DNA of 64,000 nt from Polytrichum commune (GCA_950295325.1 OX485803.1:1054001-1118000); one strand, 5' to 3'; numbered from the stretch's first letter, positions 46,743 to 59,420 are shown. The notes: generated by a model from the letters alone, not told the origin. Made by a program: numbers and translations.

Positions 46743-48123
46743 CTAATACATCATCTGCACATTGGAGTTGTAAAGAGCCCCAGGCTGGAAGTACTCCGGG
46801 ATGGCTCTCCTTGCAACAGCCGTGTGGCCATTCAACTTGGCAGTGATTTGGATGTCATAGGGCCCCTTGAATGGCTGCCCGGAGTAACAGATCAACATCC
46901 AACTTGCTCCCCAGTTGTGTTGCATCGGCTGCCAGTAATTGCTACCGGCCATTCGAACAGACACACTTGCCAAATCCCCAGGTCCTCCTTGGTACTTGAC
47001 GGTGATGGAGAGCCAGTAAGCGGACGATCCCGGGTCCACCTTGAAGGCGATGTTCTGCCTGGGGTACTGACATGGCACCCTCTTGTACAGGATGTTGTAC
47101 AATCCAATGTTCCGAAGCTCCCCATCCCTCCCGGGGAGAGCCATGTTGGTGATGGCGGCCCCACTCAGGTCGAAGGCAGGCTGGTTGGTGCTGCAGTAGG
47201 TTCCCCCTGGGCACTGATCTGTGATCACAATTCGGGTGGGCTGGGCTTTGCAGCTTGGGTAAGTGCACTTCACATCGTAGCATTGGCCGCATCCCTTACC
47301 GCCTTGGAAGATAGGAGTGTTAGCAGCAGCCACTTTGGCTGTGTACGGTGTGCCTGTGAGCTCAGTGTAACCACATGCTCCACCTGAACATCATCAAAAC
47401 AACACCGAAATTAGATCTGGACCAAGAGGTTCTGGGCCCTGAAGATCTAAGATCACCTCTCTTTAGAATCAAAGTATGTTTGTAGATGGTGCCAGATAAA
47501 ATATAATCGAAGTGCTTTTATTATTAAGCGAGACATCGGGATAAGGTGTGCGGGTGTTAATTGGTTACTTTTCTCAATCGGACACCTATATTTGATGTAT
47601 GTGTGATTCGGTCACGATCAAAGAACAAAACACCATAAATACACATGTTTAAAACAGATTGAACTACGTCTTTGTATTTTCTTTTAAGTACTCCACACTC
47701 AATTTGAGTAAACACAATTGAGAGGACCTACTATTCAGGTGATAAATCAACAAACATGCACTGCCAACATCCAGAACTGATTTCTAATCTGGATTTTGCT
47801 GATGTCTCATGGAGAACATGCAAAACGAACTGATTAATACCCACAGAAAAGTAGTACACCTACCACAACTCTACACATTGGGCTAGAGGTGATGAACTCT
47901 AGGCCCTTGTGATGGGGCACACAGTGAGACGATGGCAAACACAGTGTAAAGTGAATTGGAGGTTACCGCTTGAGCCTTCTCCGTAAGGGTCACCATACCA
48001 GGTGGCATGTCCTGCAATCCACCCGGCATTGTAGCCATACATAACTAGAAAGTTTCTGGCCAGGGCACCAGGTAGACCCGCAAGGCCCAGGAGTAGCAAC
48101 ACCATCAAGAGTGCCATCGCCAT
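46743..48123 (-). CDS. Beta-expansin 1
   Basis: A 265-aa secreted cell-wall loosening protein from two exons, 48123-47967 and 47383-46743 (phase 1 intron). The signal peptide (MAMALLMVLLLLGLAGLPGALA) precedes a GH45-like domain starting GHATWYGDP, then GGACGY, GKGCGQCYDVKC and an ITDQCPGG-x-C segment. Domain 2 is CBM63-like and starts near VPCQYP, with conserved YW, HNWGASW and the closing GPYDIQITAKLNG. The PCQYP motif and length fit beta-expansins. The motif usually written HFD reads AFD here (QPAFDLSG); the Asp is kept. Expansins bind cellulose and matrix polymers and loosen walls without hydrolysis. It shares a nearly identical exon tract with expansin 2 but lacks that gene's second intron. 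Confidence 0.95.
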
Positions 48124-48590
48124 TGACCACCACTACTTACAGTTGATTCAGGCAAAACAAACCAAACAAGCAAACACCCAGCTTCACTCCAGAAACCCAA
48201 CTCTTCCACTCCAACACAGAGTATATTAATTGCTCCTGGAGCCTGGCACTGCGTGAAAAACAAGAAGGGCAGTTGCTGATCATAAAGCGAGATGATGAGT
48301 AAGAGATCAATGCTGAAAGTGTAGTGTGAGAATGAGATGATTGGAGCAACACCAGGACGGTGGACTATGTACTGGGGCACATGTGATTGTTGAGGATGCC
48401 AAGGAAGTGGGAGTTGGCGCCATATCAGAGCCTGGTTTGAGGCCGCCGAGCCGTGTCCGAATCCGGAATAGGGAATGAGAGCCGAAGTCACTGGAGGGAA
48501 ACCTGGGCTTTGGATTTCTTCTGCTGGCTATGTGTGTATGATTCTGGTTCTCCTCCGTTCATGAAGTCAACTGTATGTACATCTGATTTA
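48124..48590. promoter_or_regulatory. Promoter region of expansin 1
   Basis: Sequence between the start codon and a Tourist-like MITE. The short block gaggccgccgagc at about 48440 recurs upstream of expansin 2 near 61576, indicating shared ancestry of the two promoters. The 128-codon frame across 48105-48491 is antisense-like, without motifs. Confidence 0.4.
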
Positions 48591-49221
48591 GGGCCGCTTC
48601 ACATTGGGTCCCAAGTCCCAAGTCCCACTCATGTTAGCAAGTACCAACATGGAGGCAAAGTCCCAACTTTTGAGCCTCATGACACCATTGGAATATGGTT
48701 ATTTATCGTTAAAGTTGGATCTTGACTATTTTATGCAGAAATATTCGTGGGGCTTGCGTTGAGAGCTATGATCGAGGAGAACCGGCAGTTAGTTATAGAT
48801 GAACCGGTTGAGTTTGAGAGATAACCAGTTGAAGTTCAAGACTACAGGAAAATCAACGATCATTCTAAAGGAATTTATAGAATATACCCCGATTTAATAA
48901 AGGAAAACTGAAGGATGTCGACATGTAACTAGTTGGACTTGCAAACACTAGGATCTCAACCGATTGTGCCCAAAAATCTCCTTGATCACTGGTTGAGAGT
49001 TGGGTCTCGTTGTTTGCTCGATCCAACTCTCAACACAAGTCCTGAGTCTCACCTCCAAAAATGGTTGCCATGTAAGCATCCATGTCATACTTGGGACCTA
49101 GAACTTGGGACCCCATGTGAAGTGGTAAGTCCCAACTTCCATGCTCTCAACGGTTGAGATTACACGGATTGACATCAAGTGACTTGGGACTTGGGACTTG
49201 GGACCCCGTGTGAATTGGCCC
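48591..49221. mobile_element. Tourist-like MITE, family C copy 2, interrupted
   Basis: TIRs GGGCCGCTTCACA and complement of GGGCCAATTCACA, with perfect TTA duplication (48588-48590 and 49222-49224). It is about 397 bp without the hAT-like insertion at 48766-48991, which sits in its central hairpin. It matches 40230-40528 in order and orientation. Confidence 0.82.
48766..48991. mobile_element. hAT-like MITE, family B copy 4, nested in family C copy 2
   Basis: A 226-bp element with ends CTATGATCGAGGAGA and complement of CAGTGATCAAGGAGA, bounded by a perfect 8-bp duplication GTTGAGAG (48758-48765 and 48992-48999). The uninterrupted site gttgagagttggg exists in family C copy 1. This fixes the family's ends and its hAT-like target size. 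Confidence 0.9.
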
Positions 49222-49763
49222 TTAGTGTGGCATTGAAATCATGCATATTGCCATGTTAAACTAGGGTGGCATGTAGTAGCAAGTGTCCCATGCCACCTTC
49301 TCTAAGCTTAGTTGCAAGATCACTTATGTTTAACAATGATGATGTTATTGAATTATTGCATATGAATGTACGACCTATTTTTATCCAAGATATTTTTTGG
49401 AAATAGTATGTGACCTAGAGGTTACTTTCAAATTGGTTTACTTGACATTAAAATTGATGTCAAAGACCCGGAATTAGTCTAGTAGTGAGGTGTGTTTTAG
49501 GTAAATTAACCACGTTTCAAGGTATGATTCGGTTTTTCCTTTTGATCTTAGGTGGTTACTTACTATATTTGACAATTGGTGGGGTGCCCATGCGATTATG
49601 CGCCAAATACTTGGTCCCCACATCCCTCACTTCATGAAGGAGTGCGATATACTATTGAACATTGAAACTACACTATTTTATCTAATTAGCGTGGATTACC
49701 ACGTGGAGTTACGCATTGCTATAACATTTGACTGAGAGTATATTTTTACCCAAACAACATAAG

Positions 49764-50138
49764 TACACTAAATATGATCTTTAGTGTCACCAATTCTAAT
49801 TGTCTTGCTCAATAATAATTGTAAACCGCAATATAGTGTCACCAACACTAAATGTAAACCCAACATTATTTGTCATTCCTTGTAGAATTCTGGGGGGATT
49901 ATAGATTTACAGTGTTGCAATGACTGTCATTTACCAAGGGATTTTCCATCCAAATTTCAATCTTCCATGACAATATTCCATCACAAGTTGCTGACAAGAG
50001 AAGGTAGGGTTTTAGCCAATGGATGAACTCATCCATCATCCATGACAATATTTGTTCACTTATTCGTAAGAAGTTCATCCAAAAAGCTACCATAGTGACA
50101 TGAATTACCATATGACACCAAATATCATATTTAGTGTA
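49764..50138. mobile_element. TIR element, family F copy 1
   Basis: Inverted ends TACACTAAATATGAT with subterminal TTTAGTGTCACCAA. The 375-bp body is similar to 61971-62342. No coding capacity beyond a chance 129-codon antisense frame that begins just outside. The superfamily is uncertain. Confidence 0.7.
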
Positions 50139-52933
50139 GTTAGTATACACACCAAAGAATATGACACAACATAGTTGGTAAAAAAAACAAGAAAATGTCG
50201 ATGAGAAGTTATAGCAACACATAACACTAATTAGACAAAACAATGTTACAGTACTACTATAGTCTTTTAGAGTCACTACCAAAGTCAATTCATTCGTGCC
50301 TCCAGTTGTGTTGCAAGGGAGATGAACTACATAGTTTTAGCTCTTGCCATTGTAGTGTGTGATCTTTAGTTCATCAATTATTTTTGGTTATTTGGTTGCT
50401 ACCTTGATTCCAAAGTTGTGTGTACATAGCCTTCTCCATGCCTCTCTCCTAAGCCCAACTTGGGGTAGAAGAATATTGTGTGAGGTGTATTTATACTCTC
50501 TCAATGGAAACGGCCATTTAATGTGAGGGTGAGGAAGAACAATGACTTCCTATGGAAACATGAGATATTTTGGTGAAGGTATCATCGTGATGGCATGTAC
50601 CAATTGGAAGGAAGTTTGGCATTCCCTTTGTGGGATCACCCACACATGGCTCATCACAATTGAGAGAAATGTCGAGATTTTCAACCTCAAACAATGACAC
50701 GCCTCCAAGGTCAAGTGAGGTAAGTAGGTTTGATTCGGTTAATAGTGTTTACAACACACCTATGTTTGAGTGGTGTGTATTTAGATGTGCATCCAAGAAC
50801 GAACACCAAAAATACATGTGTTTAAAAGATATTGGAGTGCATGCACAAAAGAATTTTAATTTTTCTAGGTCCAGTAGTCCATATGATCATTATAGGAAAA
50901 TTAAAAAAAAAAAAAAAAAAAAATCTTCACTTTGATTATAGGTAAGATTCTTATGAGAGCTCCAAAATCAATTAGGCGAGAGCTGTCCACCTTTACCTTA
51001 TATGGGATGAGTGTATCATGCACAAAAGAAATGGAGTGGAAGAGTGTCCCCAAGCATTTCAAAACCAAGATTCCATTCTTAGAAGACTCAAGCTTTCCTT
51101 TAGCAATCTAACCAAAGTTGGGGTGCTACATAGATTATGCTTCCCAAAGACAAACTAAGGTGTGTGGGTGTTTGTTAGTTATTTTTCTTAATTGGACCCT
51201 TGTATTTATTGGTGTGTGGTTAGGTGAAGATAAAAGAGCAACAACATAAAGACACATCTTTGAATAAGATTGGATTACGACTTTAAATGTTATTAACTAA
51301 TCCTCGCTTGATAGTGAACACAATTGGGGGGGGGGGGTGCAAGCACGCACAAGTACTTTGAGTGCACGCTCAAGTGCAGCTCATGTACCTTGCACAAGTT
51401 TAAGTGGAAGTGATTCAAAACTATATACTTAATTTAAACTTTGTGAAGGAAATAGTCATAAACATTTTTAAAACACATGGATCTACAAAGCCAAGCAATT
51501 TATGTTGACAATCTTTTTTCAAGAATAGTATGCACACTCTAGAAGATGGTGAAAGTGGTGTACAAGTAGGTGAAATTGAACAAGTAATTATTTTTTAATT
51601 TGTCTAAAATATGATAAAATAACATGAAATTGATGTGTTTCTACAAAATTTTGTAATGCTTCCCTCAAGCTTATAATGAATTCAAGGAATATGAAAAAAA
51701 ATCCAACCTCAAAATATTTAAGGCCATAAATCAAAGTTCAATACAATTTTTAGCCATTACCTTTTGAGCATCACTTTTAATGATAATTTTTAAAGATCTC
51801 ATCTTGATGTTTTATTTTTGAGTATCTAACACAACAATAGAGGTCGCCATGAAAAAAGTATAATTTAAACAACACTTTGCTACTAGTTTTAGGCATTTGA
51901 CCAAAAAAATTATGATTTTAGTATACCGGAGCACTTTTTTGGTACACTTGACCGTGCTTGCTTCTTAGGAATACTTGTATATTCAGGTAAAGAAGCAACA
52001 AACCATGTGCTTCCAATTATCATTTTAACTAAATTAGGGGAGGTCCAATTTTGAATCCGTTTTTTTTGTTGATGTGTTGATGTAGATTTTATAGGGCAAC
52101 ACAAGTTTCATTATAGAAATCTTAGTTGTGGAAGTTGGAGAACATGAGTAAAGAAACCGAATGACATCCACACACCTAATGAGGTGAAATTGGAGCATCA
52201 TTATGTAGTTGTGGGTGGCACATAGATTTTGTGTGATTTGTGGGTTGTGGGTTGTCCTCGGTTGGTAGTGGGTCGCTTTGGGTGGTCCTTGGTAGTGGAC
52301 CGCTTTGGTTTGGTTCGATATTTCTTTCATGACATTGTAACACGCTTGAGAGGCCCCAACCCCCTTCAATTGGGCATGTCTTCAGTTTTGTCGAATTTAT
52401 TCTTAGCGTTCGCCTCATCATTTGAATTTTGGCCTTCTATCTCCAACCAAAACCATAAAAAAATAAATTGCAATTCACAATGCAAAATGATGGAGCCGAC
52501 ATATCTTCATAGTGAGCTACTACGCTTGTTATCCCATTTCGTGTGTGTGGTACTAATTCCTGAACACTCACTATTTTGCCAAACCTCAAAATTAGTGAGA
52601 GCTGAAATTTTATTGCATGGTACTAAATTCATGAATACATGCCCATTTACCATACATATTAAGAAAACTAGTGCGTGCTTTAAGCTGTTTGTAAGAAGCT
52701 TCTTCTTCTTATTTTCAATCGCTGCCACTCACTCCCAACGCATCTCCTAACACCAAAAATTTGAATTACATTGACAATAAACAACTTGCATTGAGAATTT
52801 CCCAACAGTTTAACACTTTGGACTCTTGAAACTCTAGATGTACTAATTTCATAGTGTCAAGAAATGCACATAAGATCGCCTTCACTAGTCTCCCACACGC
52901 GCTTTGAACCACCCTCACTAAATGGGATAATCA
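50139..52933. other. Intergenic upstream of expansin 1, with repeats
   Basis: Contains a poly-A run at about 50899-50922, a poly-G run near 51328-51338, and a copy of the dispersed family G repeat at 51158-51283 (related to 47548-47660, 54385-54505 and 13013-13105). A segment at about 52020-52170 (aactaaattaggggaggtcc) is repeated upstream of expansin 2 at 62928-63060. The 173-codon frame at 52229 has no motif. Confidence 0.4.
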
Positions 52934-53466
52934 GGGCCGCTTTACACTTAGAGGCCGGGCCAATTCGTTGTGTAAGAGGCTTGAAATCCTCATTTGTGAT
53001 TGGTCAAAAGGCTCAAATCGGCCCCAACCCCTTTACATCTAGAGGCCGGGCCGATTTGGTGGTATGATTTTTTAAATTAAAAAATGTATGTTATGACACG
53101 GCCCGAGCTCGTTGAATTGGGTGCACCCAAAATGGAAGGCCAATTCTTGGCCTAGAGGCCAATGTCATATTCCACTAAAAAAATCTTGTTAAATAAAGTA
53201 TAATTTTTTAAAGTGAACTAGATCCATTGGATTATGTGGAATCTAAAGGCTCTATCTTAGATTATGCTACATCCGTTGGATTAGGCTAATTTTTTTGAAT
53301 CAGCTTGGCTTCTTGGCCCGAGGGCCTTTACATATGGGAAAATTGGCCCCCGGTATAATCTTATTATAATGTGTAGTAGAGGCCGGCCTCCAACCCAAAA
53401 AAGGCTGAAATTTTGTGCAATCGGCCTCAAGGGAAATTGGCCCGGCCTCTAGGTGTAAAGCGGCCC
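52934..53466. mobile_element. Tourist-like MITE, family E
   Basis: TIRs GGGCCGCTTTACAC and complement, 533 bp, with a perfect TCA duplication (52931-52933 and 53467-53469). The subterminal motif agaggccgggcc recurs three times near the ends. The TIR core is the same as in families C and D but the body is unrelated. Confidence 0.82.
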
Positions 53467-55570
53467 TCAGTGTAGTGGTAGCTAGGATCTCTTTAAACGA
53501 CTGCAGCAGATGACTTGTCCCGGTGCTGTTCCTGCAAATGCCAATTAATTAAGCAAGTATTTGCAAGGCGGCCGTGTATTAATGGATGGAGCTAATATTG
53601 GACCTGCCCTCCTTTTTGTTAGCTGCAAATTAAAGATTCTTGAGTTTATTTGAAGCCAAATGAGGAGAATCAAACGCTCGCGTTCTGTTTATGGACTTTG
53701 AACTTTCCCAAGTTGGTGAGTTGACTATGTTATGTATCGTGGGATCCCATGCTGCTCGTTTTCCACCACATTTGGAATGCACTTGTAGACCCTGTTTCCT
53801 CAAGTACTGCATCGTTTATGCTATTTAGTGTCATTTATTATTTGGAATTACGCAGTGCTATGACTATTTATTATAGATCTCATTTTTGTTAACAAGGGTA
53901 AACTTGGTTGTTTGGACATTACGGAATATTGACATTTTTCTTGGTAAAAACTCACATCATCGATAAAAAGTTATAGTATTGTGTATCTCTGAATAGCAAG
54001 TGATGCTAAATATTAAAATCAATGTAATTCCCCTGGTTTGGTGCCATGGTCAGATGCTCATCTCTTTGAGGCAGGCCCCTACCACTATTACCAAGGTAAA
54101 TGAGGTTTAGTATAAACATGAACTCCATAGGTTTGTGGTTTAATCATCTCAAGTGGGTGTTTATGGCTTTGGATGTTAAATTTGAGGTCAATTCTTTCAA
54201 GAAAATTAAATTTATATGTTGTAATCGATTTTTTTGCGTTTTCACCTTGGGTACTAGTGGTCCAAGGGGCCCAACTCAAAGCGGTGGGCGTCTAGCCTTG
54301 GCCCCTGGTTTGCAAATGTGGTAATGTGTCTATTGGAGAGAGAGAGAGAGAGCTCAACTGTGTAATAATCTTCCCTATGTAATAGATATGTGCATTATGT
54401 GGCCACTTCTTCATCGGACACCTATGCTGAGGTAATATATGACAAGCTTATAAATTTGAACAAAAACCACAAATACATGTTTTACAATGAGATTGGACTA
54501 TGATGAGAGGGAGTTGTTGCATGACTATACTTCTCATTGATTCATGCTACATACATGCCCCGTGTAAGTTTGTGATCAATTCATATTCAATGTCTCATTA
54601 GACTAATTTAGAACCTTTGAAACTAATTTTAATGTTCAATTATCATAGAAAGTGAATTTCCAACATACATGCTATTCAACTTGACATTGCAGTTGGATGA
54701 ATGAGAGGTACATTAGAATGCATAATAATATCTTGTTTTGGACAACATGCTCATAACATTTTGTTCGTCATTATAGGTTCACATTAAACACTTTTCAGAT
54801 AACCCCTTGTATGGTCACTTAATAAAGCCATTTTGGTTTTACAAGATTGACTTTCTTACAATTTTTGTATCTCAACTCGATTCTTGATTCAGCGATCTTC
54901 ATGATTAAAAATGCTGACTGAATGAGGCAATCTCGTCTGATCCAATCCAAGGGCCAAAATTCAATTTGGAGTTGAAATGGCTGTGATAGTAGATGCCTTA
55001 CACGAAATCCACACATGGTGGAACACACAAGAACTTCATCAGCCAAAAAGTCATCGTTGCACATTAAGTGAGTTACATGCCATGTTCATACTTGGTCATG
55101 TGCATGTTCACGATCGAGCGCATTTTATTGTATATATATATATATATATATATATAGATTAGTATTCTAGGAGCAATCTGTAGGTACCTCTCATTCATCC
55201 AACATAAAGGCCCTGAAATAGTACTATGCACCTCGGAGGATACTAGTTTTTTTTTGCCGTTTTGACACCAGAATTAGTTTTAAAAATCCCGCATGAGTTT
55301 AGTCCAAGTTACTGTATTGGAGATGAATCAGCCACAAGACCTATAAGGGGGTTAAATTCTAATGTTGGAGAGATGATATATATATATGTATGCTCGTATG
55401 CAATAATTCCCTCTCTCTTAGTTGAGGAGGTCAACTGTGCATGAGCGAGCAGTGCAGGAGATGATGAAGGCAAAGTTGACTGGGTCGGTGATTTAAAGTG
55501 ATTCAAAATGTGTGGAAAAGTTGGGTGCAGATACCAGTATAACTTAAATATTTTAAGAGTGAGTCAGAAT
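53467..55570. other. Gene-free interval
   Basis: No gene seen. A (TA)n tract lies at 55131-55156, a (GA)n run near 54335-54350, and a family G fragment at 54385-54505. 55150-55375 is partly similar to 21495-21620. Confidence 0.35.
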
Positions 55571-56179
55571 CAGTGCCCGGGAAGGTTTTGGGCATAGTCG
55601 GTCTAGATCTATGTCCGGGAAGAGAACCGGCAGTTAGTTACAGATGAATGGGTTGAGTTTGAGAAATAACCGGTTGACGTTGGAGACTGCAGGAGAATTA
55701 CCGATCATTTTAGAGGAATGTATAGAATATACCTCAAATGAATCATGCAAAACCGGAAGATGTCAACATGTAACCGGTTGGATTTAGAATCACTAGGATC
55801 TTGACTGACTATGTCCAAAAAATTTCTGAACGTTGTTCAGGACAATTACCGATCATTTTAGATAAATTTATAGAATGTAACTCAAATGAATAAAGCAAAA
55901 CTGGAAGATGTCAACATGTAACCGGCTGGATTTAGAATCACTCGGATCTTGACCAACTATGCCCAAAAACTTCCCAAGCACTGGTCTAGATCCTAGTGAT
56001 TCTAAATCCAGCTGGTTATATGTTGACATCTTCCGGTTTTGCTTTATTCATTTGAGGTATATTCTATAGATTCCTCTAAAATGATCGGTATTTCTCCTGA
56101 AGTTTCGAACTTAAACTGGTTATTTCTCAAAACTCAACCGGCTCATCTGTAACTAACTGACAGTTCTCTCCAGACAGTG
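55571..56179. mobile_element. hAT-like MITE, family B copy 5 (outer)
   Basis: Starts CAGTGCCCGGGAAGG and ends ...CAGACAGTG, flanked by octamers GTCAGAAT and ATCAGAAT (seven of eight identical). About 225 bp without the family B copy inserted at 55609-55983. Confidence 0.8.
55609..55983. mobile_element. hAT-like MITE, family B copy 6, nested in copy 5
   Basis: A 375-bp insertion flanked by a perfect 8-bp duplication GTCTAGAT (55601-55608 and 55984-55991). It carries one nearly complete unit and a second partial unit (both contain aattaccgatcattttaga), so it was internally duplicated before or after insertion. Confidence 0.85.
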
Positions 56180-56474
56180 ATCAGAATGTAATTCTTGAAA
56201 CCTAGAAGTTAGTCAATGTTGCAACGAACATCACTTGAATGAAGCTCTTATACTAACATTTATTTGAAAAAGTCCTAATAAGGTGTAGCAATAATGCACC
56301 CAAACTACTGTTATCACTAAGGTCTATAAAGGCTATTCACATTTCACAATTGGTGGATCTCTGATCCAAATTAAAGTCTGCGATTAAAAATCAAAAAAAT
56401 CAACCTAAAAGAAACATAGGTCAGTTTTTCCTTCTAACTTAACTTAAGCTGATTATCTACAACATGATTGAACT

Positions 56475-58060
56475 ATAGTCTCACCTCGATAATATGGCAT
56501 CTCGATTATACGACTCATTTCCCGTCGACCAAACTTTCTAGTTTTAATTTATCTCAATATTACAACTACTACGATCGTAATGTGACTTTTTAAGGCCCAA
56601 TTTATCATAATAGAGGTAATTAATGTGCACAAGTGGTGGGACTCACATTACCTTGGGATTGGGGAGTTGTTCCAAGTACAAAATGAATTCATTTGTGGGT
56701 TAACTTAACTTGACTGAAGTTAATTGTTTTCAACCTTGGTTCTAGAACACACGTTGTACTTTTGAATCTCGAGTTTGGATGGAGGTTGAAGGGTATAGGG
56801 ATTGCAGTTGTTGAGATCAATCTCTAGATTTGGGATGCAGTGAGCATAGTAATTGAGTGAATCAATCTAAGGTGAGAGAGATGCAAGTTGTTGATGAGTG
56901 TTGTTGCCACCCTTGCCTCCTCATGAAGTAGGGAGGAGGAAGCAAATTATGTAATGTTTAAGGTTCAATGTTGCGCTAGTGGTGCGACTGACATACTCAA
57001 AAGTGGCAACTATTTAGGGAGGTATTTTGAGGATCTGGGGAAGGGCCAAATCATATGAAAAAGTTGTTCTAGAAATGGCACATGGGAGCTTTCAATAATG
57101 CATCACATGTGAAGTTTTTGTTTAACTTGGCATAACTTGGCATAACTTGGCAGCATTGTGATTGAGTGAATGATTTGAGAGTTGGATGATGAGTCTCAAT
57201 GTACACTTCAAATCTCAAAAACAAAAGGTGCTTTCTATTATGGACAATCTTGCTACTCATTCCCTTAAGCGTGTCGGTAGTGGTAGATCAATTGGTTTTC
57301 AGCCTTATAGTTGAGCAATACTATCCTTACTTACCACATAATGTTACAAGTGTGGTACAACCCTTGGATCAAGGAATAATTGCTTCATTCAAAGTTTGGA
57401 ATAGGAAGAAGCTTTTAGAATGGGTTCTCCCTCAATTCGATTCTTCTAATACTCAGGGTCCAAGACTTGAGGAAAATAATGCCTAACGTAAGGCATCCTA
57501 TTATGTGGAGCTTTCAAGTGTGGAGATAGATTAATCCTCAAATTGTATGAAACAACCGGAGGTTGTCCAAGATTTTACCTACATATTAGATTGTTGATTT
57601 TGCCATGATGATGAACGTGAGAAACCGAGAATGAACAAGCAGTAAATGAATTGGGCCAAGTCTGATTTCAACTTTGAATCTTGGAAATCAAGAAATGCCT
57701 ATTGAAAAATATGTGTAATTGGCAGGGGGGGAAAATTGTTGATGCAGAGTACATCATGGTTGAGTTGGCGGACTTAGCATGGGGCAAAGAAGTCCATTTG
57801 GGTTTAGATTTGAATGAAGAGCCAATGGAGGGGAATGATGTGGATGACCAACAAACACAAATAATCAGCTTCCTCAAGCCCATGAGTATGCCCAATTATT
57901 ATTAAATTCTATAATGGAACATACTTCAAAGTTTTCAAGTTGTAGATGTGATGAACATGTGATCTTTTATGATATATTGAACATGTCAATTTCCAACATC
58001 AACCAACATCAGTGGATGACAACAAATTCTTACTTTTGTAGTGTGTGATATGGTGAAGAC

Positions 58061-58094
<34 letters not shown>

Positions 58095-58363
58095 ATCTAT
58101 ATATCTATAATTCAAAAAAATTAAACTTCTTATTGTGTGACGTTGTGAGCAAACTTCTTCGATAAAAATGTTCTTTCATACTTATGTATCTTCATCGTGT
58201 ATGCAAAATGACATTTTACGTTGAAATAGGCCATTTTCTTGAACAACCTTGATAGTACGACTATTTGAGGCCAAAATGTCGTATTATCAAGAAAACGACA
58301 TTCATGTAATTATATAACATTTTCTTGTGCAACTAAACGCGTCATATTAAACAGGGATACCAG
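56475..58363 (+). mobile_element. Pogo/Tigger-like transposon relic with DDE fragments
   Basis: The left end (agtctcacctcgataatatg, then ctcgattatacgac) and right end (gtcatattaaacagggatac...) are typical of plant pogo-like elements. Between them the plus strand keeps transposase pieces in broken frames: an IMDNLATHS motif near 57240 (second catalytic Asp), HNVTSVVQPLDQGIIASFK at about 57341-57397, and a C-terminal VELADLAW stretch near 57763. Stops and shifts separate these parts, and the N-terminal DNA-binding region was not found, so it is inactive. An (ATCT)n run lies at 58061-58095. Ends are approximate. Confidence 0.8.
58061..58095. repeat. (ATCT)n microsatellite
   Basis: About eight ATCT units in the 3' part of the pogo-like relic. 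Confidence 0.95.
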
Positions 58364-59420
58364 TACACTGTTTACTTGTGTTTACTCTGGTTTACTCTGT
58401 AAGTACAGCACTCATTTATGCCTGAGTTTCTAATTTGGACACTCGTGCTGGATGTGTAGGAAGTATAAACTTTGTGCATTCGAAGAGGAATGATTTAAGC
58501 TCTGTCGTGAAGTTACTCAGTCATCTCATGCAGCCTAGCTAGGACTACCCAGAATTACATTAATCCACGTGCTTAAAAGAGATTGGACTACAATTGTTGA
58601 GTCATGGTTGTGATTGTCATCAATACACTCTTACCCTCCTTATCCCTCAGAAATAGAACCAAGAAAGTAAAATTCAAATCGGCAATTATGTGTAAGTATA
58701 TATACACACATGGAATCACACCTCACTCCATTAAAGAGAGGGTTAACATTTTCCTATTCAAAGATTTAATGCCAGATTGTCTCAAGTCTTCCCACCAATT
58801 TGATCATGATGTTTATATTAGCCATTAGCCATTATCTCACAGAGGCCATTTAAAGGATTCGCCTTCTTGGCTCCACCTTGATGTATTTCTCTTCATCATA
58901 TACTTTTGGCTACCTGAACATTATAATCAATCTCAATTTATTTCATTCCAGGAACAAGAGTTTATGGAATTTAATCTTGAGAAGAAGGCTTGAGAATAAA
59001 TTTCAGCAAAGCATGTGCGCGTCCTCCGAGAGCATTGATAATAAAGTCATCAACACAGAGGACAATATGGTACATAGGCTGATGATGTGGTGAAGCCTGC
59101 TGTACTCTGGACGCAATTCTGCGCGTCACTAAAGAGCAGGAACCATTCAGTTATAAATGAAACATGAGACTAGGTAAAGTACAATCTCTACATCTTCGGT
59201 GCAGACAGTTTCCCAGACTTGCCAAATTGGCCCAAAAAACTGTACAAAACTCTCCAACCTCTGAGATCATTTGGACCAAAACCTCCATAAACCTATGATC
59301 ATCACCATGTATATCTAAATCTGACCCACCGCAGCTCCGCCACAGTCCAGGTGGTCCACAGATTCCTGCCGGGCACGCTCAGGGGCACAGAGCGAAGTCT
59401 CTAACTCAATTACTCGTTGA
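58364..59420. other. Intergenic and 3' flank of expansin 2
   Basis: Frames of 71-74 codons at 58604 and 58878 have no motif. The region just below 59421 should be the expansin 2 3' UTR. Confidence 0.3.

Noticed and set aside
46824-47387. 187-codon plus-strand frame opposite expansin 1, and a similar 130-codon frame at 59595-59987
   Set aside because: Both are antisense shadows of the conserved expansin exons; they resemble each other only because the sense strand is conserved.
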